In this document: positions 1-9,230 of the stretch, in pieces
How the letters are laid out: every line of letters starts with the position of its first letter
Position numbering within the stretch: the stretch's first letter is position 1
Source of the DNA: Microbacterium excoecariae
Lineage (GTDB): Bacteria > Actinomycetota > Actinomycetes > Actinomycetales > Microbacteriaceae
Assembly (NCBI RefSeq): GCF_011326725.1
Contig: NZ_JAANCO010000002.1
Coordinates: forward strand, 62,001 to 126,000
DNA length: 64,000 nt
Direction of reading: 5' to 3'
Program-made: the position numbers and the translations under genes
Notes under the pieces: generated by a model
The model's database searches: none
What the model was told of the DNA's origin: nothing
The model's input: only the letters and a program-made list of their open reading frames with translations

Positions 1-1
1 C

Positions 2-607
2 GAGCTGCAGAACGTCGCGTTCGACACGCTCCTGCCCTCGCTCGACTCCGAGCGCTACGACCTCGTCGTCGCGGGCATCACGGACAGCGTGGAGCGCCAG
101 GCGAACTACGACTTCGTCGACTACTTCTCGGCCGACCAGGCGATTATCGTCCCGGCCGGCAACCCCGACGGGATCTCCGAGATGGGCGACCTGTGTGGCC
201 TGACCGTGGCCGTCCTCGTCGACACGACGCAGCAGGCGCTGCTCGAGGACGCCAACGCGGACGCGTGCGCGGGCGACGAGATCGACATCCTCACGCAGCA
301 GACCGACACCGAGGCGCTCACGCAGGTGCAGGGCGGCCGCGCTGCCGCCACCCTGACGCAGGAGGCGGTGGGCGTCTACAACGCGGCCCAGATCCAGGGC
401 GGCGAGGCGTTCGAGGTCGCCAACGACGGGCCCATCAGCGGCGAGCCGCTCGGCTTCGTGTTCGCGAAGGGCGACGACGAGCTCCGCGACGCGTTCCAGG
501 CCGCGCTCCAGTCGCTCGTCGAGGACGGGACGTACGACGAGATCCTGTCCTCGTGGGACGTCTCGCTCGGCGCCCTCGACGAGATCGTCGTCAACGGCGC
601 GCAGTGA
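2..607 (+). CDS. Amino-acid ABC transporter substrate-binding protein (5' truncated)
   Basis: The window opens inside this gene; the signal peptide and first lobe are missing. The visible 201 residues are the C-terminal part of a type II periplasmic-binding-like fold (SBP family 3). [20 protein letters not shown] is the typical segment before the hinge, followed by [16 protein letters not shown] and, near the end, [23 protein letters not shown], which is the family signature for the last helices. It captures a polar amino acid outside the membrane and delivers it to the permease encoded next. Its TGA overlaps the GTG of the permease gene, so the two are translationally coupled. The exact amino acid cannot be read from the sequence. 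Confidence 0.9.
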   Translation, partial: ELQNVAFDTLLPSLDSERYDLVVAGITDSVERQANYDFVDYFSADQAIIVPAGNPDGISEMGDLCGLTVAVLVDTTQQALLEDANADACAGDEIDILTQQTDTEALTQVQGGRAAATLTQEAVGVYNAAQIQGGEAFEVANDGPISGEPLGFVFAKGDDELRDAFQAALQSLVEDGTYDEILSSWDVSLGALDEIVVNGAQ

Positions 608-1521
608 CCGGCACCTCGGCGCGGGGCGCGGGCGGCCGGCGGGTCGTCCCCGTCCGCCACTACGGGCAGTGGGTGGGCATCGCGGTCATCGCGGCGCTCG
701 CGGCCCTCCTCGTGTGGCAGGTCGCCCTGAACAGCGTGATCCGCTGGGATCTCGTCTTCTCGCGCCTCGGCGCGGAGGCGATCATGCAGGGCGCGCTCGT
801 CACGGTGGTCCTCACGGTCATCGCCATGGTCCTCGGCGTGGCGCTCGGCGTCGTCGTCGCGGTCATGCGCATCTCGGGCAACCCGGTGCTCGCGACGGTC
901 GCGTGGGTGTTCGTGTGGGTGTTCCGCGGCACGCCGCTCCTCGTCCAGGTCCTCGTCTGGTTCAACCTCGCGCTCTTCCTGCCCGAGATCGGCGTCGGGT
1001 CCTTCTCGATCCCGCTCAACACGATCTCGCCCTTCGCGGCGGCGCTCATCGCGCTCACGCTCAACGAGGCGGCCTACATGTCCGAGATCGTGCGCGGCGG
1101 GCTGCTGTCGGTGGATCCGGGCCAGCAGGAGGCGGCCGGGGCCCTCGGCATGACGCCCGCGCAGACCCTGCGGCGGGTGGTGCTGCCTCAGGCGATGCGC
1201 GCGATCCTGCCGCCCACGGGCAACGAGCTCGTGACGCTGTTGAAGGAGACCTCGCTCGTGTCGGTCATCGGCGCGGGCGACCTGCTCTACCGCGCCCGCC
1301 AGATCGGCGCCGCCGACTTCAGCCTCATGGAGATGCTGCTCGTCGCGAGCGTCTGGTACCTCGCCCTGACCTCCGTGGCGAGCGTGCTCCAGGCCTGGCT
1401 CGAACGCCGCTTCGACCCCGGAGCGCGCGCGAGCGGATCCGGCTTCGCCGCCCGCATGTTCGGGTTCCGCAACACGGAGCGGGCCGCCGCGCCCGCCGAG
1501 AAGACGGGAGAGCACGCGTGA
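604..1521 (+). CDS. Amino-acid ABC transporter permease (HisM/GlnP type)
   Basis: 305-residue membrane subunit of a polar amino-acid importer. About five to six hydrophobic segments are visible. The cytoplasmic EAA loop that docks the ATPase reads [20 protein letters not shown], close to the family consensus. RGTPLLVQ and [14 protein letters not shown] are typical of the HisM/GlnP family. The GTG start at 604 overlaps the preceding stop (GTGA) and is the natural start, because upstream codons in this frame are a shadow of the binding-protein gene. The stop overlaps the ATPase start. A long basic N-terminus ([13 protein letters not shown]) precedes the first membrane helix. Confidence 0.93.
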   Translation: MTGTSARGAGGRRVVPVRHYGQWVGIAVIAALAALLVWQVALNSVIRWDLVFSRLGAEAIMQGALVTVVLTVIAMVLGVALGVVVAVMRISGNPVLATVAWVFVWVFRGTPLLVQVLVWFNLALFLPEIGVGSFSIPLNTISPFAAALIALTLNEAAYMSEIVRGGLLSVDPGQQEAAGALGMTPAQTLRRVVLPQAMRAILPPTGNELVTLLKETSLVSVIGAGDLLYRARQIGAADFSLMEMLLVASVWYLALTSVASVLQAWLERRFDPGARASGSGFAARMFGFRNTERAAAPAEKTGEHA

Positions 1522-2303
1522 GTTCCTCGACGCCGGCGGCGGGTCCGCTCGTCCGGATCGCCCACGTCGGCAAGTCCTTTGGCTCGACTCCCGTCCTCCG
1601 CGACGTCTCCCTCGACGTCCGCCGCGGCGAGGTCGTGGGGATCCTCGGCCCGTCCGGATCCGGAAAGTCCACGCTCCTGCGCCTCATCAACCACCTCGAG
1701 GAGCTGGACGCGGGCGAGATCCGGGTCGACGGCGTCCTCGTGGGGTACCGCGAGCACAGGGGGAGGCTCTACGAGCTGCGCCCGCGCGAGGTGGCCGCCC
1801 GGCGCCGCGACCTCGGCATGGTGTTCCAGCGCTTTCACCTGTTCGGGCACATGACGGCGCTGGAGAACGTGGCGGAGGCGCCGATCCGCGTGCTCGGGAC
1901 GCCCCGGCACGAGGCGCGCGCCGACGCCCTGCGCCTGCTGGAACAGGTCGGGCTCGCCGACCGCGCGGGGGTGTACCCCGCGCAGCTGTCGGGCGGCCAG
2001 CAGCAGCGGGTCGCGATCGCCCGAGCCCTCGCGATGCGCCCGAAGGTGATGCTCTTCGACGAGCCGACGAGCGCGCTGGATCCGGAGCTCGTCGGCGAGG
2101 TGCTGGGCGTCATGCGCCACCTCGCCGAGGAGGGCATGACCATGATCGTCGTGACGCACGAGATCGCGTTCGCGCGCGAGGTCTGCGATCGGGTCGTCTT
2201 CATGGCCGACGGCGTGGTGGTCGAGGAGGGCGCGCCGGAGCGCGTCATCGACGCCCCGCAGCACGAGCGCACGCGGGCATTTCTCCAGCGGATCGCGGGC
2301 TGA
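1518..2303 (+). CDS. Amino-acid ABC transporter ATP-binding protein (GlnQ/HisP type)
   Basis: 261-residue ATPase that completes the binding protein-permease-ATPase operon. Visible motifs in order: Walker [11 protein letters not shown]-loop [18 protein letters not shown], signature [15 protein letters not shown], Walker [15 protein letters not shown] and the switch histidine in VVTHE. The length and the VFQxFxLFxHxT segment match polar amino-acid importers. The GTG start at 1518 overlaps the permease stop by four bases. A short [20 protein letters not shown] insert before the Q-loop is common in actinobacterial members. Downstream, 2313-2342 contains only a weak inverted repeat. Confidence 0.95.
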   Translation: MSSSTPAAGPLVRIAHVGKSFGSTPVLRDVSLDVRRGEVVGILGPSGSGKSTLLRLINHLEELDAGEIRVDGVLVGYREHRGRLYELRPREVAARRRDLGMVFQRFHLFGHMTALENVAEAPIRVLGTPRHEARADALRLLEQVGLADRAGVYPAQLSGGQQQRVAIARALAMRPKVMLFDEPTSALDPELVGEVLGVMRHLAEEGMTMIVVTHEIAFAREVCDRVVFMADGVVVEEGAPERVIDAPQHERTRAFLQRIAG

Positions 2304-2329
2304 TGCGGCGCGCGCGAGGGGCGGCCCGG

Positions 2330-2359
2330 TTCGCGCCTCGCGAGTGCATGCCGTATGAT
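2330..2359 (+). promoter_or_regulatory. Candidate promoter of the tRNA-Trp/secE/nusG unit
   Basis: A good -10 box TATGAT at 2354-2359 lies 18 nt after a weak -35 TTCGCG at 2330-2335 and about 90 nt before the tRNA. It is the best promoter-like sequence in the gap after the ABC operon. Confidence 0.4.
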
Positions 2360-2447
2360 CGATAGAGCAGTCGTTCACTGCATCCTTCGCCGTGCCTCGT
2401 GTACCGGTGGGGGGTTCGGGAGCGATCCTCGAGGCCGCAGGGCCTCT

Positions 2448-2520
<73 letters not shown>

Positions 2521-2556
2521 CGCGTCAGCGGCACGCTGACCCACGAAAGGTGACGA

Positions 2557-2820
2557 ATGTCTCAGGATGCAGCAGGCGGAATGGCCGCCAGCGCAAAGGG
2601 CACGAGCGCCGCGAAGAAGCCGAACTTCTTCGCTCGCATCGTGACCTTCTTCCGTGAGGTCATCGCGGAGCTCCGCAAGGTCGTCACGCCGACCCGCAAG
2701 GAACTGGTCAAGTTCACGGCCGTCGTCCTCGGCTTCGTTGTCGTGATGATGGCCCTGATCCTCGGGCTCGACACGGTCTTCTCGTGGGTGGTGAACGTCG
2801 TCTTCGGCGTTCCGAACTGA
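2557..2820 (+). CDS. secE: Preprotein translocase subunit SecE
   Basis: 87-residue single-span SecE, which clamps SecY in the Sec translocon. The conserved amphipathic part reads [20 protein letters not shown], followed by one membrane helix (about residues 49-75). An Ala/Ser/Gly-rich N-terminal extension is usual in Actinobacteria. The ribosome site AAAGGTG stands 5 nt before ATG. nusG follows 17 nt downstream, the universal secE-nusG order. Confidence 0.97.
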   Translation: MSQDAAGGMAASAKGTSAAKKPNFFARIVTFFREVIAELRKVVTPTRKELVKFTAVVLGFVVVMMALILGLDTVFSWVVNVVFGVPN

Positions 2821-2837
2821 TTCGAAAGAGGCAACAC

Positions 2838-3767
2838 GTGTCCGAGAAGCACCTCGACGACGCTGACTGGGCTCCCGCTGCGGAGCAGTCCAGCGAGGAC
2901 GACGAGGCCCAGACGGGCAACACGCTCGCGGGCAACGAGAACGCCAGCGCGGCCGCAGAGGCCAAGGCGATGCACGTCGACGACGGCAGCGGAATCGCCG
3001 ACAGCGAAGAGATCTCCATCGCAGACCCGGAGGCAGACGCGATCGTGAACGACGCACTGAACATCGACGAGGCCGCCGAGGTCGAGGCCGCGGCCGAGGT
3101 CCTGAACGACGAGGCCGAGGAGCAAGCGGCCGAGGTCGAGGCGGATCCGTACGACGAGTTCCGCGCCGAGCTGCGCTCGCTCGAGGGCAAGTGGTACGTC
3201 ATCCACTCGTACGCCGGCTTCGAGCGCAAGGTGAAGACCAACATCGAGCAGCGTAAGCAGACGCTCGAGGTCGAGGAAGACATCTACCAGGTCGAGGTCC
3301 CGATGGAGGACGTCGTCGAGATCAAGAACGGCCAGCGCAAGATGGTCACGCGCGTCCGGATCCCGGGCTACGTGCTCGTGCGCATGGAGCTCAACGAGGA
3401 CACCTGGTCGGTCGTGCGTCACACGCCGGGCGTGACGGGCTTCGTGGGCAACGCCCACAACCCGACGCCGCTGCGCTTCGACGAGGCCTTCAACATGCTG
3501 AAGCCTCTCGCCGAGATCAAGGAGGCCGAGAAGGCCGCCGCGGGCGACAAGAAGGCCAAGGACGCGACGGCGTCGCGCTCGATCCCGGCCGAGGTCGACT
3601 TCGAGATCGGCGAGACGATCACGATCAAGGACGGCTCCTTCGCGGGCCTGCCCGGCTCGATCAGCGAGATCAGCCCCGCGAGCGGCAAGCTCACGGTGCT
3701 CGTGTCGCTCTTCGAGCGCGAGACGCCGGTCGAGCTGTCGTTCGACCAGGTCTCGAAGATGTCCTGA
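2838..3767 (+). CDS. nusG: Transcription termination/antitermination factor NusG
   Basis: 309-residue NusG. The first roughly 110 residues are an acidic, Ala-rich extension typical of Actinobacteria. The NGN domain follows ([41 protein letters not shown]). A KOW domain ends the protein ([16 protein letters not shown]). It binds RNA polymerase and couples transcription to translation or to Rho. The GTG start at 2838 was chosen because GAAAGAGG lies 7 nt upstream and it falls just after secE; codons further upstream overlap secE. A small ACCCC-TTTC-GGGGT hairpin without a T-tract sits on the stop codon (3767-3780). Confidence 0.96.
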   Translation: MSEKHLDDADWAPAAEQSSEDDEAQTGNTLAGNENASAAAEAKAMHVDDGSGIADSEEISIADPEADAIVNDALNIDEAAEVEAAAEVLNDEAEEQAAEVEADPYDEFRAELRSLEGKWYVIHSYAGFERKVKTNIEQRKQTLEVEEDIYQVEVPMEDVVEIKNGQRKMVTRVRIPGYVLVRMELNEDTWSVVRHTPGVTGFVGNAHNPTPLRFDEAFNMLKPLAEIKEAEKAAAGDKKAKDATASRSIPAEVDFEIGETITIKDGSFAGLPGSISEISPASGKLTVLVSLFERETPVELSFDQVSKMS

Positions 3768-3785
3768 CCCCTTTCGGGGTCTGGC

Positions 3786-3814
3786 GGGACACGCTCAGCT
3801 TTCTCCGGTATATT
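3786..3814 (+). promoter_or_regulatory. Promoter of rplK-rplA
   Basis: -35 GGGACA (3786-3791) and -10 TATATT (3809-3814) are separated by exactly 17 nt. The roughly 95-nt leader that follows begins with a GCGCGC-CTCG-GCGCGC hairpin (3825-3840), a plausible place for L1 autoregulation, although no known L1 site was recognised. Confidence 0.55.
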
Positions 3815-3912
3815 TACGGAGTTTGCGCGCCTCGGCGCGCGCATTGCCACCACCCCCTCGCGGGCGTGGGAGAGGGCACGCACACGGCGTGCGCTCGACG
3901 AAAGGAAGAAAC

Positions 3913-4344
3913 ATGGCACCGAAGAAGAAGGTCTCGGGGCTCATCAAGCTCCAGATCCAGGCCGGCCAGGCCAACCCGGCGCCGCCGATCGGCCCGGCCC
4001 TGGGTCAGCACGGCGTCAACATCATGGAGTTCTGCAAGGCGTACAACGCCGCGACGGAGCAGCAGCGCGGCAACGTCGTGCCCGTGGAGATCACGGTCTA
4101 CGAGGACCGCAGCTTCACCTTCGTCCTCAAGACGCCGCCGGCGGCTGAGCTCATCAAGAAGGCCGCGGGCGTGAAGTCCGGTTCGGCCACGCCGCACACG
4201 GTCAAGGTCGCGAAGATCACGAAGGCCCAGGTCGAGGAGATCGCCAAGACCAAGGAGCCGGACCTGAACGCGAACGACCTCGAGGCCGCGTCGCGCATCA
4301 TCGCGGGCACCGCCCGTTCCATGGGCATCACGGTCGAGGGCTGA
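3913..4344 (+). CDS. rplK: 50S ribosomal protein L11
   Basis: 143 residues, the usual length for L11, which forms the GTPase-associated centre with 23S rRNA helices 43/44. The N-terminal domain has [20 protein letters not shown], the proline-rich switch that binds thiostrepton-type antibiotics. The C-terminal RNA-binding domain ends [28 protein letters not shown] lies before ATG 3913. rplA follows after 14 nt. Confidence 0.98.
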
Positions 4345-4358
4345 GGGGGATAACGAAA

Positions 4359-5057
4359 ATGGCGAAGTCCAAGGTTTACACCGCCGCAGCCGCGAAGATC
4401 GAGGAGGGGCGCTTCTACACGCCCACCGAAGCCGTCGCGCTTGCCAAGGAGACCGGTTCGAAGAAGTTCGACGCGACCGTCGAGGTCGCGCTGAAGCTGG
4501 CCGTCGACCCGCGCAAGGCCGACCAGATGGTCCGCGGCACGGTCATGCTGCCGCACGGCACGGGTAAGACCGCCAAGGTCATCGTGTTCGCGACGGGCCC
4601 CGCGGCCGAGGCCGCGATCGCGGCTGGCGCCGACGAGGTCGGCGGCGCCGAGCTCATCCAGAAGGTCGCCGACGGCTGGACCGACTTCGACTCGGCCGTG
4701 GCCGTTCCGGAGCTCATGGGCCAGGTTGGTCGTCTCGGTAAGGTCCTCGGCCCCCGCGGCCTGATGCCGAACCCGAAGACCGGCACCGTCACGCCGAACC
4801 CGGCGAAGGCCGTCGAGGACATCAAGGGCGGCAAGATCGACTTCCGCGTCGACAAGCACGCCAACCTCCACTTCATCGTGGGCAAGGCCTCGTTCGACGC
4901 CGAGAAGCTGAACGAGAACATCGCTGCTGCCCTCGACGAGGTCGTGCGCCTGAAGCCGGCCAGCTCGAAGGGCCGCTACATCCAGAAGGGCGCCGTGTCG
5001 ACCACGTTCGGCCCGGGCATCCCGCTCGACGTCAGCTCCATCGCTGCCGTCAGCTGA
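4359..5057 (+). CDS. rplA: 50S ribosomal protein L1
   Basis: 232-residue L1, the mobile stalk protein at the ribosomal E site and a translational repressor of its own operon in many bacteria. Diagnostic segments are [32 protein letters not shown] and [14 protein letters not shown]. In most bacteria rplJ-rplL would follow directly. Here a perfect terminator ends the unit, and rplJ-rplL lie 8.3 kb further on. Confidence 0.98.
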   Translation: MAKSKVYTAAAAKIEEGRFYTPTEAVALAKETGSKKFDATVEVALKLAVDPRKADQMVRGTVMLPHGTGKTAKVIVFATGPAAEAAIAAGADEVGGAELIQKVADGWTDFDSAVAVPELMGQVGRLGKVLGPRGLMPNPKTGTVTPNPAKAVEDIKGGKIDFRVDKHANLHFIVGKASFDAEKLNENIAAALDEVVRLKPASSKGRYIQKGAVSTTFGPGIPLDVSSIAAVS

Positions 5058-5074
5058 GCCTGACGCCTTCTCGA

Positions 5075-5109
5075 AGCCCCCGTCGCCGATTCCGGCGGCG
5101 GGGGCTTTT
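5075..5109 (+). terminator. Terminator after rplA
   Basis: A 14-bp GC-rich stem (5075-5088 with 5093-5106, one wobble pair), loop of about 4 nt, followed by TTTT. It is the most canonical Rho-independent terminator in the window and also faces the end of the minus-strand gene at 5114. Confidence 0.85.
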
Positions 5110-5113
5110 CGCG

Positions 5114-6088
5114 TCAGGCGGTGACGGAGAGGACGATGCGGCCGCGCGTGTGGCCCTCATCGAACCGGGCGTGGGCCGTGGCTGCGTCCGCGAGGGGGAG
5201 CACGCTGTCGACGAAGACGCGGATGGATCCGTCGTCGAGGAGGCGCCCGAGGGTCGCGAGCGTCTGGCCGTCCGGGGAGAAGCGGAAGTCCGTCGCCCGG
5301 ATCCCGCGCCCCTCGGCGTCGTGGGCGTAGCTCGCCCACGGGTGCATCGCGATGAGGAGGCCGCCCGGGCGCAGCACGTCGAGCGAGCGCGATCCCGCCC
5401 CGTTCGGGCGATCGCCCACGGGGTCGATGACGACGTCGACGTCGGGAAGGACGTCCTCGAACCGCGTCGTGTCGGTGTCGACGACGACGTCGGCACCGAG
5501 CTCGCGCATCCAGGCAGCGCCCGCGCCGGACGCCGTGGTCGTCACGTGCGCGCCGAGGTAGGCGGCGATCTGGACGGCGAGGTGCCCGATCCCGCTCGCG
5601 CCGTCGTGGACGAGGATCCGCTGCCCGCGGTGCGCCTGCGCGACCTCGACGACGGCCTGCCACGCGCTGAGCCCCGCGACGGGCACGGCGGCCGCCTCGA
5701 CGAGCGAGAGCGAGTCGGGGCGGACGGCAAGGGATCCGGACGGCACCACGGCGTACTCGGCGTAGGCGCCCGGCACGCGCGGGTAGGGCACGATGCCGTG
5801 CACCTCGGTGCCGACGGCGAGCGGGTGCGCGTCGTAGGGCGCGCGGACGACGACGCCGGCCACGTCGAGCCCGGGGGTCGAGGGGGCCGCGGAGGTCGGA
5901 TCCGCGAGCGTGCCCGCGTCGGTGCCGCAGACGCCGGCGGCGTGGACCCGCACGAGCACCTCGTCGCCGACGGGGACGGGGGTGGGGATCTCGGCGACCT
6001 CGAGGCCCGCGGCCGTCTCGACGATGCCGCGCATCGTGGCGGGTGGGGCGGAGACCGCCCGCGTCCGTGTTGGCGCCCAGTGTCTCAT
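5114..6088 (-). CDS. Quinone oxidoreductase-like NADP-dependent MDR protein
   Basis: Medium-chain dehydrogenase/reductase of the zinc-free zeta-crystallin/quinone oxidoreductase branch. The GroES-like N-terminal half has VGDEVLVRVHAAGVCGTD. The Rossmann half has the NADPH loop DGASGIGHLAVQIAAYLGAHV, and the C-terminus is the family's GHTRGRIVLSV. No structural-zinc cysteine cluster is seen. Start choice is open. ATG 6088 has an AAGGGGGA ribosome site 7 nt upstream and is used here; ATG 6034 (MRGIVETAAG) fits the family N-terminus best; ATG 6121 is also possible. The substrate is unknown. The gene runs in the same direction as the surface cluster that ends 95 nt upstream, but no functional link is evident. 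Confidence 0.82.
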   Translation of the reverse strand: MRHWAPTRTRAVSAPPATMRGIVETAAGLEVAEIPTPVPVGDEVLVRVHAAGVCGTDAGTLADPTSAAPSTPGLDVAGVVVRAPYDAHPLAVGTEVHGIVPYPRVPGAYAEYAVVPSGSLAVRPDSLSLVEAAAVPVAGLSAWQAVVEVAQAHRGQRILVHDGASGIGHLAVQIAAYLGAHVTTTASGAGAAWMRELGADVVVDTDTTRFEDVLPDVDVVIDPVGDRPNGAGSRSLDVLRPGGLLIAMHPWASYAHDAEGRGIRATDFRFSPDGQTLATLGRLLDDGSIRVFVDSVLPLADAATAHARFDEGHTRGRIVLSVTA

Positions 6089-6183
6089 CCGCGTCCCCCT
6101 TCGTCGCGCGTCTGGTCTCATCCAACAGGGCGCGGGTTACGGCGGCGTCACGGGCGGCGTACGAGTTGTCGTGCGCCGGGCCC

Positions 6184-7929
6184 CTACGGTGTCGGCAGTG
6201 TGACAACCCCGGCCCGCGCGGTGGCGAGCGAGACGCTCGTCACAAGCATCTGTTCGCCAAGCAGGTTGACGCGCAGCGCCGTGACGAGATAGCTCCCGGA
6301 CGACGTGTCCGTACGCGGTTCGAAGTCGGGCAGGTCCTCCGGAGTGATGTTGCCGGGCGGGATCGGCTGATCGGGCTGGGTATTCACCCAGAGGGACAGC
6401 ACGTTCGCGAGCGGGGCGAGGACCGAGCCGAGGTCCGTCACGACGGGCGCGAGGCCGGAAGTGAGTGTCGTGCCGAGCGTAGCGACCGTATCGAATAGGC
6501 CACCGACAAGCGACACGATGACCGCCGCCAGGGTGTCCGCAAGCGGGTCGAGCGCCGCGAGGATGGGATTCAGGAGCGCGCCCAGCACGTTGAGGTTCAG
6601 AAGGTTCACGGAGACGCCGGCCTCGACCGCCGCGCCGTCCTGCAGGTCTCCCAGGTCAGCATCAATATCGACAGTGACTGTGGCGACCTGAACCTGCACC
6701 AACGCGAGCTGCGCTCTCACGGCCGCGGAAAGGTCGATGTCGACGTGGGTCCCGCTGACCGCGGTCTCGAGAGTGGAGACGACTTCGCCCGTCCATGAAT
6801 CGAGCAGAGCGCCGATGCGGGTAGTGAGTTCGTTCACGACGGTGTCGTTGAGAACGAGCTCGGTGTTCGGCCCGAGTGAATTCAGTCCGTTGGTCCCGCC
6901 CAAAATTCCTGCAAGGTCCACCACTATTCGACCGTCCGTCGGCTCGAGACGAATGGTGTCCGTGTCGTCCGCGAAGCCCGCGAGGAGGTCCGCGACGGCG
7001 TCACTGACGTTGGGAATTGCTGTCACGTCGACGCTTGTGCCCGCGGTGGACACGGAAAGGATCGCGAGGTCGATCGAAAGCTGACTGAGCGCACCATTGA
7101 GGCCAGCCGTCAGATCTGATTCCAACGAATTGAGGTCGGTCTGAAGCGTTGCCGCGGTGCTCACGACCGTCGATGCCAACGACGCGAGCACCGGCGAGTC
7201 AATCACGAGCTCGAGGCCCGCGATCTCGTAGTCGCGGACGACCGCATCTTCCGCCGCGGCGATGCTCCACTGCGACTCGCGGAGGAGGTCGCAGCCGTCG
7301 ACCTGCGCGAGGGCGGAGACCGCTCCGATCTCGAGCCCCACATCGCTGATCGACGACGTCACGGGCAGAAGCTCGTTCAGGCTGATTGTCGAGTGCTCGG
7401 GGGGTGCGGCCGACGTCTCGCCGATCGTGATCACGCCGGACTGATCGGCGACGAGGCCCGTCGCTCCGAGAGCGACACCCCGTTCGTCGACGCGCGCATA
7501 CTGTGCGAGCGCCCCGACGTCGAGACCCGGGACGCCGGCCGTGATCTGCGGGAGGCTCACACCCACGAGCCCACCGAGGGCGCCGACGGCGAGGGAGACG
7601 GCCCGCGTGTGCTGCGGATCGCCGCTCGGATCCAGGTCGATCGCCGAGTCGGGGGAATACGTCTCTGTCCCAATGCCGTCCACCTCGAGGTCGATCCCCG
7701 CCACGGAAGCGAGCCCGTCCAGATTCTGGCCGAGAAGCGTGCCCCCCACCTGCCGGGATCCTGCCTCGACGGCGTACCCGGTTTGCGTCCCGCAGTCGAA
7801 CTCCGTGGTCTGCATCGACCCTGAGACCCACTCGCTGTCGTTCCAGCTGGCGGCGGAGCTCGTGACTCCCAGCGGCACGACGAGGGCGGCCGCGAGGCCC
7901 GCGGCGAGGAGGGGCGCGCGGAGCCTCAT
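6184..7929 (-). CDS. Choice-of-anchor G-type secreted surface protein with SipW-like signal
   Basis: 581-residue exported protein. The N-terminal hydrophobic segment (about 5-27) is followed by AASWNDSEWVSGSM, which matches the W-x-D-x-E-W pattern after alternate, SipW-processed signals and recurs in the protein encoded at 9231-9929. The rest is beta-rich, low in cysteine and full of Asp/Thr/Val, resembling actinobacterial choice-of-anchor G proteins. It ends LVTSVSLATARAGVVTLPTP, without a membrane helix or LPxTG motif, so it may be polymer-forming or released. Base composition is a little lower in GC than its neighbours, especially at 6600-7150. Its ATG overlaps the upstream stop (ATGA). 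The function is inferred from family and context only. Confidence 0.75.
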   Translation of the reverse strand: MRLRAPLLAAGLAAALVVPLGVTSSAASWNDSEWVSGSMQTTEFDCGTQTGYAVEAGSRQVGGTLLGQNLDGLASVAGIDLEVDGIGTETYSPDSAIDLDPSGDPQHTRAVSLAVGALGGLVGVSLPQITAGVPGLDVGALAQYARVDERGVALGATGLVADQSGVITIGETSAAPPEHSTISLNELLPVTSSISDVGLEIGAVSALAQVDGCDLLRESQWSIAAAEDAVVRDYEIAGLELVIDSPVLASLASTVVSTAATLQTDLNSLESDLTAGLNGALSQLSIDLAILSVSTAGTSVDVTAIPNVSDAVADLLAGFADDTDTIRLEPTDGRIVVDLAGILGGTNGLNSLGPNTELVLNDTVVNELTTRIGALLDSWTGEVVSTLETAVSGTHVDIDLSAAVRAQLALVQVQVATVTVDIDADLGDLQDGAAVEAGVSVNLLNLNVLGALLNPILAALDPLADTLAAVIVSLVGGLFDTVATLGTTLTSGLAPVVTDLGSVLAPLANVLSLWVNTQPDQPIPPGNITPEDLPDFEPRTDTSSGSYLVTALRVNLLGEQMLVTSVSLATARAGVVTLPTP

Positions 7930-8654
7930 GCCTCGGCCCTCCGGGGTCGGAGGAGCGCGACGCCGCCGGCCGCAAGCGCGGCGGCGCCGACGAGCGCCGC
8001 GAGGTGGAAGGCCACGATCGGCCGGCCGCCCGTGGGGAGGAGCGCGTCGTCGCCCGGCGCGGCGGGCGCGCCCGCGTCGGCGAGCGTCGCGGTGACACCC
8101 ACGGAGACGGATCCGGTCTGCCCCTGCCAGGCCTCGTCGGAGGGATCCACCCCCGTGAGCGCGAGCGTGACCAGAAGGTAGTGGGGCGCGTCGGACGCCA
8201 GGGGCGTGAGGTCGACGCGCGCGGTGGGGGTGGGGGAGAGGGATCCGGCCGCCTGCACGATCGCCGGGGCGCCGGGCTCGGCGCAGGCCGGGGCGTCGTC
8301 ATCGATCCCCGTCCACGGCACGAGACACTCCTCGACCCGCACCGACAGCCCGTCCTCGCGCTCGAGCAGCGGCCCGCTGCCCGCGAGGCGCAGGTTCGCC
8401 TCCGCGACGCCCGACGGGTCGTCCTGCGTGGCTCGGATGACCCAGTAGGCGGGGTCGCCCGGCGAGATGGACTGCGCGTCGCGCGGTTCGGCCGCGAACG
8501 CCGAGGCGAGGGTCAGCATCTCGTTCGGCGTCGCCTGGTCGGGATCCGGCACGAACTCGGTCGCCCCCGCCGCGAGCGCGGGCGCGCTCCACGCCGCGAC
8601 GAGGCCGGCGCCCGCAAGGGCGACGAGGCCCGCGGCACGGCGGATCCGAAACAT
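7926..8654 (-). CDS. Secreted cell-wall or membrane-anchored protein with LPTGG C-terminus
   Basis: 242-residue exported protein of unknown function. A signal peptide is clear (RRAAGLVALAGAGLVAAWSA with an AxA-type cleavage near PALAAGA). The middle 150 residues contain two cysteine pairs and no recognised domain. The C-terminus has LPTGG, a hydrophobic helix (about 215-235) and RPRRAEA, the layout of a sortase substrate with an LPxTG-like signal. ATG 8654 has AAGGAG about 7 nt upstream, lying inside the end of the signal peptidase gene. No sortase is encoded in the window. The tight position inside the SipW-type cluster suggests it is the wall-linked base or partner of the exported proteins. 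Confidence 0.72.
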   Translation of the reverse strand: MFRIRRAAGLVALAGAGLVAAWSAPALAAGATEFVPDPDQATPNEMLTLASAFAAEPRDAQSISPGDPAYWVIRATQDDPSGVAEANLRLAGSGPLLEREDGLSVRVEECLVPWTGIDDDAPACAEPGAPAIVQAAGSLSPTPTARVDLTPLASDAPHYLLVTLALTGVDPSDEAWQGQTGSVSVGVTATLADAGAPAAPGDDALLPTGGRPIVAFHLAALVGAAALAAGGVALLRPRRAEA

Positions 8655-8655
8655 C

Positions 8656-9219
8656 TCAACTCCTTGAGGGCCAGAGCACCCAGAGCGCGGCGGCGGGGAT
8701 GACGACGGCGAGGACCGTGATCCCCTGGGGCGTGCCGAGGAACGACACGGCGTACCCGAGGCCGGGGACGGCAACGACCGCCCGCTGCGCCTGGGTCACG
8801 TGATAGGCCTGCGCGTCGTCCTCCTCGTTGGCGTCGCCCCGGAGGGTGAGGACCCGCTCGTCGGCCGTGTCTCCGGCGTCGATCGCGACGATCCGGTGCG
8901 TGACGAGCCGCTCGTCGTACGCGCGGGGGGCGCTCACGACGTCGCCGACCTCCAGCTCGTCGGCGCGCACCGTCTCCGTCACCACGGCGGTGCCCGGCGG
9001 CATGCCGGGCGACATGGATCCGGTCGTGAGGACGACGAGCTGGAGCCCGAACGCCCACGCGGCCAGGAGCCACGCGACCGCGAGGGCCCCGGCTGCGCCG
9101 AGGATCCATACGAGCACGTCGCGCGCCCGGTCGGCGGCGCCGGGCCCCGCCGCCGCGTGGCGTGCGGGGCCGGCACCGGCCGCCCGGACGGCGCTGTGCG
9201 CGCGCGTCGGGAGGGACAC
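8656..9219 (-). CDS. SipW-type signal peptidase I
   Basis: 187-residue S26B signal peptidase of the SipW/archaeal-ER branch. Two hydrophobic segments flank the catalytic domain. The nucleophile lies in TTGSMSPGMPPGT. The second motif RLVTHRIV carries histidine where bacterial LepB enzymes have lysine, the hallmark of the Ser-His SipW class. LRGDANEEDD is the third conserved box. In Bacillus, SipW processes TasA-type fibre proteins. Here it sits directly after a gene for an alternate-signal protein and before two other exported proteins. The GTG at 9219 gives an 11-nt gap to the upstream stop; a GTG at 9258 would overlap that gene. Confidence 0.88.
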   Translation of the reverse strand: MSLPTRAHSAVRAAGAGPARHAAAGPGAADRARDVLVWILGAAGALAVAWLLAAWAFGLQLVVLTTGSMSPGMPPGTAVVTETVRADELEVGDVVSAPRAYDERLVTHRIVAIDAGDTADERVLTLRGDANEEDDAQAYHVTQAQRAVVAVPGLGYAVSFLGTPQGITVLAVVIPAAALWVLWPSRS

Positions 9220-9230
9220 GGCGGATCCGA

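Noticed and set aside
2313..2342. CGCGAGG/CCTCGCG inverted repeat after the amino-acid ABC operon as a terminator
   Set aside because: Only 7 bp with a 16-nt loop and no T-tract; too weak in such GC-rich DNA.
5150..6292. Long plus-strand open frame opposite the oxidoreductase gene
   Set aside because: Arg/Gly/Asp-rich antisense shadow of a GC-rich gene; no domain, and the minus-strand protein is a clear family member. The same applies to other long antisense frames, such as 14466-16937, 23127-25223 and 46819-49959.
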